From contig CM076846.1 in assembly GCA_039519185.1 (NCBI GenBank), forward strand, positions 139,148,428 through 139,212,427: 64,000 nucleotides of DNA, written 5' to 3'. This DNA is from Astragalus membranaceus. Its lineage: Eukaryota; Streptophyta; Magnoliopsida; Fabales; Fabaceae. A model generated the notes under the pieces. It saw only the letters and a list, made by a program, of their open reading frames with translations, was not told the origin of the DNA and searched no databases. Position numbers and translations under genes: made by a program. This document shows positions 1 to 12,143 of the stretch, piece by piece (position 1 is the stretch's first letter; every line of letters starts with the position of its first letter).

Positions 1-817
1 CACATCAGCAACAACATCCTGGCACACGACGCCCAGCAGCAGGGCGCCAAAAACAGCATCTAGGACAATGGCGCCCATGGCGCCCTAGGGGTCAACAATT
101 CGTTATTTTCACCAATTTAAATCACCAATCCTTAATCACCATTGTCAATCATCATAATTTGCTAATCACAACACCAAACGAACATTTTATCGAACACCTA
201 ACATGCAATTAGGACTAACAACAATGAATCACCAATTTTTAGGGTCACAACAATCACCAACAAGCAAGTATTTTCAATCAACCTAGTTATGATTCAACTA
301 CCATCAAACTACACATCAAAATCAAACCCTAGGCATCATAGGATCTATTCCCACATAACCCCATCATAAAACCCCATTATAAGGAAGAAACCCACCCTTA
401 CCTTATAGTAGGAGAGCACCAATTCTCTTGAGCAAGTCACCAATAGAACCTCAGCAACACAGCTCCTCTCTGCTCCCTTGAATTCGCAAAACCCTCTTCC
501 TCTCTCTTGGATTTGCGCGCCGTCCCTCTTTCTCTCTTCTCCTCTCTCTATTTCGCAACTTTTCTTTCTTTCTTTCTCCAAGCAATTCGCAATGAGCCAA
601 ACCCTAGCCTAGGTGCTTCACCTATGCGCCTAGCTAGTGGGCTTGGATCACGGGCTTTCCTCCATCTTAAGCCCGATCACTAACGGCCTCCCCTAAAATT
701 CGATTATACACCTCTTAGTCAAACGTTAATATAATTACACCAACTAAAATAAATAAATAAATAATTGAATACCTAAATATTTAATTAAATAATTTTATTA
801 AATATTTGGGCGTTACA
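1..817 (-). mobile_element. 3' LTR (partial) of the chromovirus
   Basis: This is the inner end of the LTR that lies downstream of pol on the minus strand; the rest lies left of the window. It aligns base for base, with scattered differences, to 37320-38139, the end of the 5' LTR. The boundary at 816-817 reads CA on the plus strand (TG at the LTR start on the minus strand) and is followed at once by a polypurine tract. It includes the tail of the GGCGCC-rich repeat (about 1-90). Small ORFs here are not genes. Confidence 0.9.
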
Positions 818-833
818 ACTCTCCCCCACTTAG
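818..833 (-). other. Polypurine tract of the chromovirus
   Basis: On the minus strand this reads CTAAGTGGGGGAGAGT and abuts the LTR start TGTAACGCCC. This is the expected place and composition for the plus-strand DNA primer of a Ty3/gypsy element. It overlaps the pol stop codon (830-832). Confidence 0.85.
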
Positions 834-3800
834 AATGTTTTCATCCACGAAAACTCACCTGAATCAAACAGCTCTGGATAGGACTCCCGCATCTTACTCT
901 CCAACTCCCAAGTCATGCTCTCACCGGCAGCTCCTAGCCAGACCACCTTCACCAATGCAATTTCCTTGCCTCTTAACACCTTCACCTCATGGTCTTCAAT
1001 CCGCACAGGCATAGTCTCCACCGTGAGATTACCCCGCACCTCCACGTCATCCATGTGGATCACATGAGATGGATCCGAAACATACTTCCGAAATTGCAAC
1101 ACATGAAACACGTCGTGCAAATTCGAAAGATTTGGCGGTAAAGCCACTCTATACGTCACATTCCCAACTCTTCCGGAAATCTGATAAGGATCAATGAATC
1201 TAGGAGTGAGCTTCTTCGACTTCAAAGCACGGCCAACACCGGTCACTGGAGTGACTCTAAAAAATACATGCTCACCTTCTTGGAATTCTAAATCTTTTCT
1301 CCTCTTGTCGTGATAACTCTTCTGACGACTCTGCGAAGCCTTCATCTTCTCACGGATCAATTTTATCTTCTCGGTTATCTCCCGAACAATTTCTGGTCCA
1401 AGCACCACACTCTCTCCAGACTCATACCAACACAACGGGGTTCTACACTTCCGACCATACAATGCCTCAAAAGGTGCCACTCCGATACTAGAATAGTAAC
1501 TATTGTTATACGTGAACTCAATCAACGAAAGGTAGGAATCCCACGAACCTCCTTGTTCCAAAACACAAGCCCTCAACAAATCTTCTAATGACTGAATTGT
1601 CCTCTCTGACTGACCATCTGTTTGAGGATGATACGCCGAACTCAACCTCAGCTTAGACCCCAACTTTTCTTGCAAACTCTTCCAGAAATCTGAAGTGAAC
1701 CTCGGATCTCTATCCGAAACAATACTCTTAGGAACTCCATGAAGCTTCACAATCTCCCTGATATAAATCTCTGCCAACTTCGACACCGGATACGTGATGT
1801 TGATAGGAACAAAATGAGACGATTTCGTTAACCTGTCAACAATCACCCAAATTGCATCATACCCTTTCGCAGTATTAGGCAATCCCGTTACAAAATCCAT
1901 CGAGATGCTATCCCATTTCCACTCCGGAATTTCTAACGGTTGCATCAGTCCAGCAGGCTTTTGATGCTCCACCTTTGACTTCTGGCAAGTCAAACAGGCA
2001 TACAGAAATTGTGCTACATCTCGCTTCATACCAGGCCACCAAAACAACTTCTTCAGATCTTGATACATCTCCGTAGCTCCCGGATGAATACTTAACTTAC
2101 TCCGATGGCCCTCTTCTAAAATTGCTCTCTTCAGCTCTGCGCCTTCAGGAATACAAATCCTATCATGGAATCTCAAAACACCATGCGCATCCAACTTAAG
2201 ATCACTACCCTCAGGCTGATCATCCCCGACCATCAAATCCACCAACTTGATATCCAACTTCTGGGCTTCTCTGATACTAGCAAGGAACTCATTATTAATC
2301 TTCAGCATTCCCAACTTAACACTCTGAAGCGACACTTCACAAACCAAACTTAAATCCCTGAATTCCTCAATCAACTCTAACTCCTTAGCCATCATTGCCG
2401 ACATATGCAAGGACTTCCGACTTAAAGCATCACCCACGACATTAGCTTTGCCTGGATGATGGTTCAAACCAAAATCATAGTCTTTCAACAGTTCTAACCA
2501 CCTTCGCTGCCTCATATTCAGCTCCTTCTGGTCAAACAAGTACTTCAAACTCTTATGATCACTGAACACCTCAAATCTGGAACCATACAAATAGTGCCTC
2601 CAAATCTTCAACACAAAGACCACTGCAGCCAACTCCAAATCATGCGTTGGATAGTTATTCTCATGAATCCTTAACTGCCTCGACGCATAAGCAATCACCT
2701 TCCCATCTTGCATAAGCACGCCACCTAGACCCATCTTCGAAGCATCACAATACACCACGAACGGTTCTTTCGGGTTTGGCAACGTCAAAACAGGAGACAT
2801 CGTCAATCTCTTCTTCAACTCAAGGAAACTTTCCTCACAACGAGCATCCCACACAAAAGCCTTACCCTTACAAGTCAACTGCGTCAACGGAAGGGCCAAC
2901 TTGGAAAAACCTTTGATGAACCTTCTGTAGTAACCAGCCAACCCTAAGAAGCTTCTAATCTCCGTAACCGACTTCGGACTCTCCCACTGCATCACGACAT
3001 CAACCTTAGACGGATCTACAGCAATACCACTACCAGAAATGATATGACCTAGAAAACTTACTTCTGACAACCAGAATTCACACTTGGACAATTTGGCATA
3101 CAGCCTCTTCTCTCTCAGGACCTCCAATACTAATCTCAAATGCTCCGCATGCTCTTCCTCCGATTTCGAATAAATCAGGATGTCGTCAATGAACACAACT
3201 ACGAACCGATCCAAGTAAGTATGGAATATACGATTCATGTACTCCATAAATACACCCGGCGCGTTAGTGACACCGAACGGCATCACCGAATACTCATAAT
3301 GACCATACCGCGTCCTGAAAGCAGTCTTCTGAACATCTTCATCCTTCACCTTGATCTGATGATAACCTGATCTCAAATCAATCTTGCTGAACACTCGAGC
3401 ACCCACTAACTGATCCATCAAACCGTCTATCCTCGGTAGTGGATACTTGTTCTTAATAGTCACCTTATTCAGCTGCCTATAATCAACACACAACCTCATG
3501 CTTCCATCCTTCTTCTTCACCATCAACACAGGAGCTCCCCATGGCGATACACTCGGCCTAATAAACTTCTTCTCAAGCAGATCTTCAAGTTGCTTCTTCA
3601 ACTCAGATAATTCTGACGCAGACATCCTGTACGGTGCCATAGACACAGGCCTCGTACCGGGTACAAGATCAATAGAAAACTCTACTTCCCTCTCAGACGG
3701 CACACTTGGAATCTCATCAGGAAAGACTTCAGGAAATTCGCGCCCCACCTGCAGCTCTTCAATGATAGCTTGATTCTTAACAGACAGCGACGCCATCCGC

Positions 3801-4219
3801 GAGAATAACTGAACTCCCTCCTTTGCTAACCCCCGCAACTGACTAGCAGATAACAACCCAGACTCTTCTTCTCCAAAGCTCACAGACTTGCGACGACAAT
3901 CAATGCGAACATGGTTATGCTCCAACCAGTTCATGCCCAAAATTACACCTAATCCATTCAGCGGCAAACAAACAAAGTCCACAACAAAGTCTCTGTCGAA
4001 GATCGACAAGGGACACTGAGAACACACTAGAGAGGTAATTACCGACCCCTTAGCTGGAGTGTCGACAACCATCTCTCCATTCATAGCAGACAATACAAGA
4101 TTCAACCTCTTACAACAATCAGCAGCAATAAAGCAATGAGTAGCAACATGTTGCTCCCGAAAAATCCGGTTTGGGACTTTTCGTTTGACAACGTGGAAAT
4201 ATTTTGAAGCCGCCACCAA
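830..4219 (-). CDS. Chromovirus pol: protease (C-part), RT, RNase H, integrase, chromodomain-like tail
   Basis: The 1,129-residue open frame encodes the retrotransposon polyprotein that copies element RNA into DNA and inserts it. The first 23 or so codons come from the LTR of the inserted Tat/Ogre element; genuine pol starts near 4140 with the residues after the protease active site (ATHCF). RT spans about 190-375, with YRQLNK near 247 and the catalytic FIDD at 343-346. RNase H spans about 487-600. Integrase has the zinc motif (H705, H712, C742, C745) and catalytic D775, D836 and E872 with the usual 35-residue gap. The tail (1072-1118) resembles a Tekay-type chromodomain (VKVVW, TWELE, YPELF). 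The frame has no internal stop, so damage is confined to the split protease. It ends at the polypurine tract. Clade naming is by eye. Confidence 0.92.
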   Translation of the reverse strand: MVAASKYFHVVKRKVPNRIFREQHVATHCFIAADCCKRLNLVLSAMNGEMVVDTPAKGSVITSLVCSQCPLSIFDRDFVVDFVCLPLNGLGVILGMNWLEHNHVRIDCRRKSVSFGEEESGLLSASQLRGLAKEGVQLFSRMASLSVKNQAIIEELQVGREFPEVFPDEIPSVPSEREVEFSIDLVPGTRPVSMAPYRMSASELSELKKQLEDLLEKKFIRPSVSPWGAPVLMVKKKDGSMRLCVDYRQLNKVTIKNKYPLPRIDGLMDQLVGARVFSKIDLRSGYHQIKVKDEDVQKTAFRTRYGHYEYSVMPFGVTNAPGVFMEYMNRIFHTYLDRFVVVFIDDILIYSKSEEEHAEHLRLVLEVLREKRLYAKLSKCEFWLSEVSFLGHIISGSGIAVDPSKVDVVMQWESPKSVTEIRSFLGLAGYYRRFIKGFSKLALPLTQLTCKGKAFVWDARCEESFLELKKRLTMSPVLTLPNPKEPFVVYCDASKMGLGGVLMQDGKVIAYASRQLRIHENNYPTHDLELAAVVFVLKIWRHYLYGSRFEVFSDHKSLKYLFDQKELNMRQRRWLELLKDYDFGLNHHPGKANVVGDALSRKSLHMSAMMAKELELIEEFRDLSLVCEVSLQSVKLGMLKINNEFLASIREAQKLDIKLVDLMVGDDQPEGSDLKLDAHGVLRFHDRICIPEGAELKRAILEEGHRSKLSIHPGATEMYQDLKKLFWWPGMKRDVAQFLYACLTCQKSKVEHQKPAGLMQPLEIPEWKWDSISMDFVTGLPNTAKGYDAIWVIVDRLTKSSHFVPINITYPVSKLAEIYIREIVKLHGVPKSIVSDRDPRFTSDFWKSLQEKLGSKLRLSSAYHPQTDGQSERTIQSLEDLLRACVLEQGGSWDSYLSLIEFTYNNSYYSSIGVAPFEALYGRKCRTPLCWYESGESVVLGPEIVREITEKIKLIREKMKASQSRQKSYHDKRRKDLEFQEGEHVFFRVTPVTGVGRALKSKKLTPRFIDPYQISGRVGNVTYRVALPPNLSNLHDVFHVLQFRKYVSDPSHVIHMDDVEVRGNLTVETMPVRIEDHEVKVLRGKEIALVKVVWLGAAGESMTWELESKMRESYPELFDSGEFSWMKTF
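4144..4148. repeat. Left target-site duplication (CAACA) of the 30 kb insertion
   Basis: CAACA directly precedes the LTR-type TG end at 4149. It differs at one base from CACCA at 34528-34532 on the other side. With the insertion and one copy removed, the chromovirus protease reads DTGATHCF, the normal active-site context, which supports this as the true target site. Confidence 0.8.
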
Positions 4220-4440
4220 TATTTTAATTTTAAGACCAAAACATTGAAAAAAGGTCTTTTAAACAAGGCGGATGGTCTTTTGAAAACTAGAGATGTAGGT
4301 TCGGGGGTCGGTTAGGTACAGGGAAGGTATTAGCACCCCGCACCTCCTTTCTACCGAAAGGGAACCATTAACTTGATATGTGGTTTGGACAAAAGTTTGA
4401 GTTTGAAAGCGGTTTATTCTACTTCTTTTCTTTTCTTTAC
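4149..4440 (-). mobile_element. Outer fragment of a Tat/Ogre LTR end, broken at an inversion point
   Basis: It matches 30549-30840 of the intact 5' LTR in the same orientation, beginning at the natural LTR terminus. Near 4438-4441 the match stops, and the sequence continues as the reverse complement of LTR sequence from around 33258-33287. The terminus differs from the other LTR ends at one base (TGTTGCTCCC instead of TGTTGCGCCC). It is probably the original 3' LTR end left in place next to the target site. Confidence 0.8.
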
Positions 4441-6807
4441 GAGTTTTGAGGTAATCCTTGAAGCTTTGCACCTTATATTTAATTTTCTTGCATAATCTCT
4501 CCTCTACTCCAAACTCCTTGATTGTTTGTTTGCTTTGAGGATCCATTTCAAACATTTTGACAAAGACGTAGGGAGCTTTGGGTGTTTGAGATGGGTCCTT
4601 GGCCTTGAAGGAGTTATTCTTCTACTTGAATAATTTCCCTTGCATCTTTACATATTTTGCACTAGATTTCATAAATAAAATTATTGTTTATGGGCTTTAG
4701 CATTTCGCATATCATAAAAAGTTAGGGTTGATATGATTTTGTTGCACTTCCTTGCTTAATCATAGGAATCCTTGCAAAAAATAGATCTATGTTGCTTTGT
4801 GTTAATTTTGGTGTTTTTTTTTATTAAATAAAATGTGGGTCTATGTTTCCCTTGGTTCGCATGCTTATAGATCTAAAAATATTTCCAAGTTGATTTTGTT
4901 GTTGTTCTTTGTTTGGTGATGTTTGATCTTGTTGTTAGCATTTCATTTTAGTGTTAAAAGTTACTTTTGTTGTTTGATGATCTAGCAATATGATTCCCAC
5001 TAGTGCCTAGTGCACCTTAACCTAAGTGGTGAAGATTGCTAGAAATGACTCAATTTAGTTTGTGTGTCCACTTATTCTTGTGTCTTAGTTTGCTTATTGT
5101 AAATTGTTGATGATAGGCAAGTTGATTCTCACTAGTGCCTAGTGCACTTTTCTCAAAGTGAGAGGATTGCTCTATGTGATTCAACTTGGTTTTAGTGTTT
5201 ATTTATTTTTTACCATTTTACTTTACCATTCATTAACTTTTTACCAAAACATAAAAATATTTTACTACTTTGGTTTTTACCACTTCATTAATTTTTTACT
5301 AAAACATAAAAAGATTTTACCACTTCCCATTTACCTCATGCATTTTTACTTTACCATCTCATTAAATAATTACCATTTACTCCATGCATTTTTACTTTAC
5401 TTTTCACTAACTTCTTACTTAAAGTTATACAACTTATCAACTTGCAAAAATACCCAAAACATTTTCACATTCATGCATCTTCATTCATACTTAGTTTATG
5501 TGACACTCTCATGCATCCTCATATGCTTATATCTCTTGCATCCTCTTATGCATCCTTGTATGCCATCCATTCATAAATAAAGTGCTATGCAACCATTCCT
5601 TGTACACTCATGCACTTACATGCTTACCTAATCATGCATCCTTGCTTACATATTCAATCATTTAACTTAGAATACTCTATGCTTACAATCAATTGTATTC
5701 GCTTGTTCTTGATGCCATGTAAATGTCTTGACTTGATTGTGTGCCCTCCTCTCCACTTGTATGACCTCCTAATGGAGACGTAAGTCTACATGCATATTGT
5801 AGCATAGAGCCATTAGGGTAAATACAATCCTTCTTGCACACACAATTACTTTGAGAACTTTGTTTTGCATCTTTAATAATTGAATCCTTTGATTGTATGG
5901 GCATGTTTAATCTTGGTTAATGAATGATATGTTCATGTTTGCTTGAGTATTATTCATTCATTTGCATTTGGTTATGGATTTAGAATTGACTTGAAATGTT
6001 CTACTCCTTTTCTAAAACCCATTTCCTAAAATCATTTCAAAACAAAAAATAAACCAATCGTCATTAAACACCAATCGCGCCGTTGCCGATTAGGTCGTTA
6101 ATGATGATATTGTTTTCAAAAGGAGTTAGAAGCGAGACCATTCTAACCGTTGTTGTTCGGTCTTCGCAAAAGCTCTATTCCATTTTCGAAAACTTATCCA
6201 TTTCTCAAAAATAAACCAATTGTCATTAAACACCAATCGCGCCGTTGCCGATTAGGTTGTTAATGATGATATTGTTTTCAAAAGGAGTTAGTAGCGAGAC
6301 CATTCTAACCGTTGTTGTTCGGTCTTCGCGAAAGCTCAATCCTTTTTCAAAACCAAAAGCCGAGAACTACGTAGCTTTGATCCCTATTCCAATGAGGGTA
6401 CGTAGGAGCGGGGTCCTGTCCCGTCAAGCCTACTCTTAAAAAATCTTTGTTTCGTCCTGATTTTCAAAGATACCAAAAATATCCATTTCCCCCTCGTTTT
6501 CAATAAAACAAACTCCTAAAGAAAAGAAAAGAAGTAGAACAAACCGCTTTCAAACTCAAACTTTTGTCCAAACCACACATTAAGTTAATGGTTCCCTTTC
6601 GGTAGAAAGGAGGTGCGGGGTGCTAATACCTTCCTCGTATCTAACCGACCCCCGAACCTACATCTCTAGTTTTCAAAAGACCATTCGCCTTGTTTAAAAG
6701 ACCTTTTTTCAATGTTTTGGTCTTAAAATTAAAATATTGGTGGCGGCTCCAAACTTTTTCCACGTTGTCAAACGAAAAGTCCCAAACCAGATTTTTCGGG
6801 CGCAACA
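4441..6807 (+). mobile_element. Inverted LTR piece, array unit 1
   Basis: This is LTR sequence in plus orientation that ends naturally in CGGGCGCAACA at 6807. It starts abruptly inside the LTR, so the upstream part with the promoter is missing. Unlike units 2-4 it keeps one diverged copy of the 131-bp subrepeat (about 4985-5180). A 162-bp direct repeat containing CCAATCGCGCCGTTGCCGAT lies at about 6060-6345. A primer-site sequence follows at 6810-6826. The small frames in it (140, 71 and 64 codons) recur in every copy on both strands and have no coding features. Confidence 0.8.
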
Positions 6808-6809
6808 GC

Positions 6810-6826
6810 TGGCGACTCCACTGGGG
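6810..6826 (+). other. Primer-binding-site sequence in array unit 1
   Basis: TGGCGACTCCACTGGGG lies two bases after the LTR end at 6807. It is identical to the minus-strand primer site of the full element at 30530-30546. Further copies follow at 9465-9481 and 12120-12136, and a diverged one at 14870-14884. A site right after an LTR end marks that LTR as having been a 5' LTR. The tRNA family cannot be settled by eye; tRNA-Arg has been reported for Ogre-type elements. Confidence 0.8.
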
Positions 6827-6833
6827 AAAATAA

Positions 6834-7028
6834 ACTCTTTCTTCAAGTGCACGAATCGGGTCATTTGGCTGTGATCCCTCAAACATATGTCCTTGGGGGT
6901 GACTCCCCATACTGTAATAATACCCTCCAGGATGAGGAACGTTGTGAGGGTGTGCTGCAAGCCCCGGAGTAAGACTGAGCACAGCATGAGGACTAGGAAT
7001 TTGGATTTGCGGTCCTCCGGCAGCTCCC
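6834..7028 (-). pseudogene. 195-bp gag fragment, array copy 1
   Basis: It aligns without gaps to 27244-27438 inside the gag gene of the full element and encodes about 60 Gag residues (including YYYSMGSHPQGHMFEGSQP) on the minus strand. The LTR pieces around it point the other way, so the fragment is antisense to them. Both edges are sharp: the left follows the primer site by a few bases, and the right switches to LTR-like sequence after CAGCTCCC. It has no start and cannot encode a functional Gag. Confidence 0.85.
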
Positions 7029-9462
7029 TCTTCCTCTCTTCCATGAAATCTCTCTCACTCCCTCACTTCATTCTTTTCATTTTTCATCTCAAATCAACCT
7101 TCAAGTCCATTCCTACACTAGATCATCATCATTCCTTCCATTCTCTTCAAGGTTGCATCATCAAATTGCTAAGAGCTAGCAATCTTTGTGGGTTCAAGGG
7201 TAGATCCAAGTTCATTTTGAGTCTATATCATCTCCTTCTTCATTTCTTTGTGATTTTGAGGTAAGCCTTGAAACCTTGCATCTCATATTTAGTTTTTCTT
7301 GCATAATCTCTCCTCTACTCCAAACTCCTTCTTGATTGTTTGTTTGCTTTGAGGATCCATTTCAAACATTTTGACAAAGACTTAGGGAGCTTTGGGTGCT
7401 TGAGATGGGTCCTTGGCCTTGAAGGAGTTATTCTTCTACTTGAATAATTTCCCTTGCATCTTTACATATTTTGCACTAGATTTCATAAAAAAAAATTGTT
7501 GTTTATGGCTTTAGCATTTCGCATATCATAAAAGTTAGGGTTGATATGATTTTGTTGCACTTCCTTGCTTAATCATATGAATCCTTGCAAAAAAGTAGAT
7601 CTATGTTGCTTTGTGTTAATTTTGGTTTTTTTATTAAATAAAATGTGGATCTATGTTTCCTTTGGTTCGCATGCTTATAGATCTAAAAATATTTCCAAGT
7701 TGATTTTGTTGTTGTTCTTTGTTTGGTGATGTTTGATCTTGTTGTTAGTATTTCATTTTAGTGTTAAAAGTTACTTTTGTTGTTTGATCTTGTGTAAATG
7801 AATGCAATTATGTCAATGTGTTTTTTATTTTTAACCACTCACTTACTTTTTCCTTTACCATTCATTAACTTTTTACCAAAACATAAAAATATTTTACTAC
7901 TTTGGTTTTTACCACTTCATTAATTTTTTACTAAAACATAAAAAGATTTTACCACTTCCCATTTACCTCATGCATTTTTACTTTACCATCTCATTAAATA
8001 ATTACTATTTACTCCATGCATTTTTACTTTACTTTTCACTAACTTCTTACTTAAAGTTTTACAACTTATCAACTTGCAAAAATACCCAAAACATTTTCAC
8101 ATTCATGCATCTTCATTCATACTTAGTTTATGTGACACTCTCATGCATCCTCATATGCTTATATCTCTTGCATCCTCTTATGCATCCTTGTATGCCATCC
8201 ATTCATAAATAAAGTGCTATGCATCCATTCCTTGTACACTCATGCACTTACATGCTTACCTAATCATGCATCCATGCTTACATATTCAATCATTTAAATT
8301 AGAATACTCTATGCTTACAATCAATTGTATTCGCTTGTTCTTGATGCCATGTAAATGTCTTGACTTGATTGTGTGCCCTCCTCTCCACTTGTATGACCTC
8401 CTAATGGAGACGTAAGTCTACATGCATGTTGTAGCATAGAGCCATTAGGGTAAATACAATCCTTCTTGCACACACAATTACTTTGAGAACTTTGTTTTGC
8501 ATCTTTAATAATTGAATCCTTTGATTGTATGGGCATGTTTAATCTTGGTTAATGAATGATATGTTCATGTTTGCTTGAGTATTATTCATTCATTTGCATT
8601 TGGTTATGGATTTAGAATTGACTTGAAATGTTCTACTCCTTTTCTAAAACCCATTTCCTAAAATCATTTCAAAACAAAAAGAAACTTTTACGTTCAAAAC
8701 AAAAATAAACCAATCGTCATTAAACACCAATCGCGCCGTTGCCGATTAGGTCGTTAATGATGATATTGTTTTCAAAAGGAGTTAGAAGCGAGACCATTCT
8801 AACCGTTGTTGTTCGGTCTTCCAAAAGCTCTATCCCATTTTCGAAAACTTATCCATTTCTCAAAAATAAACCAATTGTCATTAAACACCAATCGCGCCGT
8901 TGCCGATTAGGTTGTTAATGATGATATTGTTTTCAAAAGGAGTTAGTAGCGAGACCATTCTAACCGTTGTTGTTCGGTCTTCGCGAAAGCTCAATCCTTT
9001 TTCAAAACCAAAAGCCGAGAACTACGTAGCTTTGATCCCTATTCCAGTGAGGGTACGTAGGAGCGGGGTCCTGTCCCGTCAAGCCCACTCTTAAAAAATC
9101 TTTGTTTCGTCCTGATTTTCAAAGATACCAAAAATATCTATTTCCCCCTCGTTTTCAATAAAACAAACTCCTAAAGAAAAGAAAAGAAGTAGAACAAACC
9201 GCTTTCAAACTCAAACTTTTGTCCAAACCACACATTAAGTTAATGGTTCCCTTTCGGTAGAAAGGAGGTGCGGGGTGCTAATACCTTCCTCGTATCTAAC
9301 CGACCCCCGAACCTACATCTCTAGTTTTCAAAAGACCATTCGCCTTGTTTAAAAGACCTTTTTTCAATGTTTTGGTCTTAAAATTAAAATATTGGTGGCG
9401 GCTCCAAACTTTTTCCACGTTGTCAAACGAAAAGTCCCAAACCAGATTTTTCGGGCGCAACA
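7029..9462 (+). mobile_element. LTR piece, array unit 2
   Basis: This 2,434-bp LTR piece starts with a pyrimidine-rich stretch, which lines up roughly 70-100 bp downstream of the TATA box of the complete LTRs. It ends at the natural LTR end CAACA. A primer site (9465-9481) and another gag fragment follow. It matches unit 3 with very few differences at a spacing of exactly 2,655 bp. It lacks the 131-bp subrepeats of the complete LTRs, so it belongs to a variant LTR form. Confidence 0.85.
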
Positions 9463-9488
9463 GCTGGCGACTCCACTGGGGAAAATAA

Positions 9489-9683
9489 ACTCTTTCTTCA
9501 AGTGCACGAATCGGGTCATTTGGCTGTGATCCCTCAAACATATGTACTTGGGGGTGACTCCCCATACTGTAATAATACCCTCCAGGATGAGGAACGTTGT
9601 GAGGGTGTGCTGCAAGCCCCGGAGTAAGACTGAGCACAGCATGAGGACTAGGAATTTGGATTTGCGGTCCTCCGGCAGCTCCC
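9489..9683 (-). pseudogene. 195-bp gag fragment, array copy 2
   Basis: Second copy of the antisense gag fragment, 2,655 bp after the first. It differs by isolated substitutions (for example an ATGTACTT variant of ATGTCCTT near 9541). It has the same sharp edges as copy 1 and is non-coding in practice. Confidence 0.85.
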
Positions 9684-12117
9684 TCTTCCTCTCTTCCACG
9701 AAATCTCTCTCACTCCCTCACTTCATTCTTTTCATTTTTCATCTCAAATCAACCTTCAAGTCCATTCCTACACTAGATCATCATCATTCCTTCCATTCTC
9801 TTCAAGGTTGCATCATCAAATTGCTAAGAGCTAGCAATCTTTATGGGTTCAAGGGTAGATCCAAGTTCATTTTGAGTCTATATCTTCTCCTTCTTCATTT
9901 CTTTGTGATTTTGAGGTAAGCCTTGAAACCTTGCATCTCATATTTAGTTTTTCTTGCATAATCTCTCCTCTACTCCAAACTCCTTCTTGATTGTTTGTTT
10001 GCTTTGAGGATCCATTTCAAACATTTTGACAAAGACTTAGGGAGCTTTGGGTGCTTGAGATGGGTCCTTGGCCTTGAAGGAGTTATTCTTCTACTTGAAT
10101 AATTTCCCTTGCATCTTTACATATTTTGCACTAGATTTCATAAAAAAAAATTGTTGTTTATGGGTTTAGCATTTCGCATATCATAAAAGTTAGGGTTGAT
10201 ATGATTTTGTTGCACTTCCTTGCTTAATCATATGAATCCTTGCAAAAAAGTAGATCTATGTTGCTTTGTGTTAATTTTGGTTTTTTTATTAAATAAAATG
10301 TGGATCTATGTTTCCTTTGGTTCGCATGCTTATAGATCTAAAAATATTTCCAAGTTGATTTTGTTGTTGTTCTTTGTTTGGTGATGTTTGATCTTGTTGT
10401 TAGTATTTCATTTTAGTGTTAAAAGTTACTTTTGTTATTTGATCTTGTGTAAATGAATGCAATTGTGTCAATGTGTTTTTTATTTTTAACCACTCACTTA
10501 CTTTTTACTTTACCATTCATTAACTTTTTACCAAAACATAAAAATATTTTACTACTTTGGTTTTTACCACTTCATTAATTTTTTACTAAAACATAAAAAG
10601 ATTTTACCACTTCCCATTTACCTCATGCATTTTTACTTTACCATCTCATTAAATAATTACTATTTACTCCATGCATTTTTACTTTACTTTTCACTAACTT
10701 CTTACTTAAAGTTTTACAACTTATCAACTTGCAAAAATACCCAAAACATTTTCACATTCATGCATCTTCATTCATACTTAGTTTATGTGACACTCTCATG
10801 CATCCTCATATGCTTATATCTCTTGCATCCTCTTATGCATCCTTGTATGCCATCCATTCATAAATAAAGTGCTATGCGTCCATTCCTTGTACACTCATGC
10901 ACTTACATGCTTACCTAATCATGCATCCTTGCTTACATATTCAATCATTTAAATTAGAATACTCTATGCTTACAATCAATTGTATTCGCTTGTTCTTGAT
11001 GCCATGTAAATGTCTTGACTTGATTGTGTGCCCTCCTCTCCACTTGTATGACCTCCTAATGGAGACGTAAGTCTACATGCATGTTGTAGCATAGAGCCAT
11101 TAGGGTAAATACAATCCTTCTTGCACACACAATTACTTTGAGAACTTTGTTTTGCATCTTTAATAATTGAATCCTTTGATTGTATGGGCATGTTTAATCT
11201 TGGTTAATGAATGATATGTTCATGTTTGCTTGAGTATTATTCATTCATTTGCATTTGGTTATGGATTTAGAGTTGACTTGAAATGTTCTACTCCTTTTCT
11301 AAAACCCATTTCCTAAAATCATTTCAAAACAAAAAGAAACTTTTACGTTCAAAACAAAAATAAACCAATCGTCATTAAACACCAATCGCGCCGTTGCCGA
11401 TTAGGTCGTTAATGATGATATTGTTTTCAAAAGGAGTTAGAAGCGAGACCATTCTAACCGTTTTTGTTCGGTCTTCCAAAAGCTCTATCCCGTTTTCGAA
11501 AACTTATCCATTTCTCAAAAATAAACCAATTGTCATTAAACACCAATCGCGCCGTTGCCGATTAGGTTGTTAATGATGATATTGTTTTCAAAAGGAGTTA
11601 GTAGCGAGACCATTCTAACCGTTGTTGTTCGGTCTTCGCGAAAGCTCAATCCTTTTTCAAAACCAAAAGCCGAGAACTACGTAGCTTTGATCCCTATTCC
11701 AGTGAGGGTACGTAGGAGCGGGGTCTTGTCCCGTCAAGCACACTCTAAAAAAATCTTTGTTTCGTCCTGATTTTCAAAGATACCAAAAATATCCCTTTCC
11801 CCCTCGTTTTCAATAAAACAAACTCCTAAAGAAAAGAAAAGAAGTAGAACAAACCGCTTTCAAACTCAAACTTTTGTCCAAACCACACATTAAGTTAATG
11901 GTTCCCTTTCGGTAGAAAGGAGGTGCGGGGTGCTAATACCTTCCTCGTATCTAACCGACCCCCGAACCTACATCTCTAGTTTTCAAAAGACCATTCGCCT
12001 TGTTTAAAAGACCTTTTTTCAATGTTTTGGTCTTAAAATTAAAATATTGGTGGCGGCTCCAAACTTTTTCCACGTTGTCAAATGAAAAGTCCCAAACTGG
12101 ATTTTTCGGGCGCAACA
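9684..12117 (+). mobile_element. LTR piece, array unit 3
   Basis: Third unit of the array, same length and same start and end points as unit 2, followed by a primer site at 12120-12136. Repeated marker sequences (the polypyrimidine start, the CATTTTTACTTTACCATCTC region, the CGCGCCGTTGCC direct repeat) keep an exact 2,655-bp spacing. Confidence 0.85.
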
Positions 12118-12143
12118 GCTGGCGACTCCACTGGGGAAAATAA

